This document shows, one piece after another, positions 63,601 through 64,000 of a DNA stretch of 64,000 bases. How positions within the stretch are numbered: the stretch's first letter is position 1; every line of letters begins with the position of its first letter. This DNA is from Bacteroidaceae bacterium (GTDB lineage: Bacteria > Bacteroidota > Bacteroidia > Bacteroidales > Bacteroidaceae). The notes under the pieces were generated by a model. It was not told the origin of the DNA. It saw only the letters and a program-made list of their open reading frames with translations, and ran no database searches. Both the position numbers and the translations under genes were made by a program. Where the stretch lies: NCBI GenBank assembly GCA_017631315.1, contig JAGBTN010000015.1, positions 186,001-250,000 of the forward strand, read 5' to 3'.

Positions 63601-64000
63601 TTATTTCTTTTCTCCTCTCATCTGTTCGTCAACGGCCTTTATCTTCTGAACGAGAAGGTTGAGTTCTTCGCGGAGTTTTTCGACTTTCTTGTTCATGGCA
63701 TCGACGAGCGTATTGCCTTTCTTGCTACTGGAAGTGAGGAAGCCTATGTTGTTTTCGTACGTCTTGATTTCAGCCAGCATGCGTTCATAGGCACGCTGCA
63801 TCTTCTGGCGTTCGTTTTCAAGTGAACCGCCTGCGTTCTCCACTCTCTGTTGCAAGTTCTGTCGGAAGTTGTTGAGACGGCGCTTTGCCTGGCTGGCTCC
63901 ATAGGCATCGTATATCTTGTCGCAGATGGCACGATACTCTTTGTAGAGCGTCTCTTTATCGCGGAAAGGCACATGTCCTACTTCGTTCCACTTCTGTTGG
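63601..64000 (-). CDS. DUF349 domain-containing protein, C-terminal part (runs off the right edge)
   Basis: The C-terminal 132 residues are visible. The frame continues to the window edge, reading QQKWNEVGHVPFRDKETLYK at the right end, so the GTG at 63972 is internal and not the start. The segment W-x-x-V-G-x-V-P-x-x-x-x-x-x-L-Y-x-x-Y is the DUF349 repeat motif, followed by a long charged helix (RRLNNFRQNLQQRVENAG, ERMLAEIKTYENNIGFLTSS). DUF349 proteins carry several such repeats and have no firm function. A strong terminator follows. Confidence 0.88.
   Translation of the reverse strand, partial: QQKWNEVGHVPFRDKETLYKEYRAICDKIYDAYGASQAKRRLNNFRQNLQQRVENAGGSLENERQKMQRAYERMLAEIKTYENNIGFLTSSSKKGNTLVDAMNKKVEKLREELNLLVQKIKAVDEQMRGEKK

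Noticed and set aside
1-64000. tRNA, rRNA or known riboswitch genes
   Set aside because: I looked in the spacers and recognised none; a covariance-model search would be needed to exclude small ones.

Overview
This 64 kb window comes from a member of the Bacteroidales (Bacteroidota), most likely Prevotellaceae or a close relative. Promoters of the Bacteroidota form TAnnTTTG, usually TATCTTTG or TACCTTTG, stand upstream of many genes. Other pointers are a fused SecDF, a sufBCDS operon, the rimP-nusA-infB order, a BspA-type leucine-rich-repeat protein, C-termini that resemble type IX secretion sorting signals, and families typical of the order (DUF4833, DUF5686, DUF349, the HU-like/P5-like/smalltalk cassette, GH92, GH97). 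I recognised no rRNA or tRNA gene, CRISPR array, insertion sequence or integrase.

Layout. 1-1142: N-terminal part of a GH92 alpha-mannosidase (minus strand). 1246-2722: a small secreted protein and a CPBP-type membrane protease. 2931-13500: a surface/secreted cluster (a 1204-residue coiled-coil lipoprotein, an OmpA-family protein, two secreted or outer-membrane proteins, and a large LRR protein), closed by a clean terminator. 13605-14606 (minus): the HU-like / P5-like / smalltalk cassette. 14976-15239 (minus): HU protein. 15457-20584: rhomboid protease, an EEP phosphohydrolase and SecDF. 20734-22854: SGNH/sialate-O-acetylesterase-like protein. 22855-23515: gene-free spacer. 23516-30169: serine acetyltransferase, a THUMP RNA methyltransferase, an S9 peptidase, PurD and a membrane protein. 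30332-33944: three glycosyltransferases and RNase HII. 34173-35647 (minus): PyrH and BirA. 35818-40610: GH2 glycosidase, then a GHMP sugar kinase paired with a sugar nucleotidyltransferase. 40768-46017: rimP-nusA-infB-cvpA. 46111-50737: sufBCDS. 50877-55375 (minus): GH97 glycosidase and PNPase. 55536-56681: a thioredoxin-fold lipoprotein without its CxxC. 56682-59028: a gene-debris spacer and an AT-rich Mrr-type endonuclease gene. 59121-64000 (minus): DUF4833, DUF5686 and acetyltransferase-like genes, then a truncated DUF349 gene.

Two features cut across the gene map. First, eight intergenic sites carry short arrays built on the core GGTTAACC (or GGTTAAGC / GCTTAACC). In every multi-copy array the cores are spaced exactly 22 bp apart, while the 14 bases between them vary. 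At least two of these sites are associated with inverted repeats ending in ACTGCC/GGCAGT. Second, the AT-rich Mrr-type gene lies between two 162-bp direct repeats that differ at only 2 positions. One copy is the real 3' end of the DUF4833 gene. The other is fused to a diverged fragment resembling the DUF5686 gene. This looks like a recently acquired defence-type insert.

Functionally the window mixes housekeeping (translation initiation, protein export, Fe-S assembly, RNA decay, purine/pyrimidine/cysteine steps) with glycan foraging (GH92, GH2, GH97, esterase, sugar-salvage pair) and cell-surface display. All gene names rest on motif recognition by eye; no database search was run.
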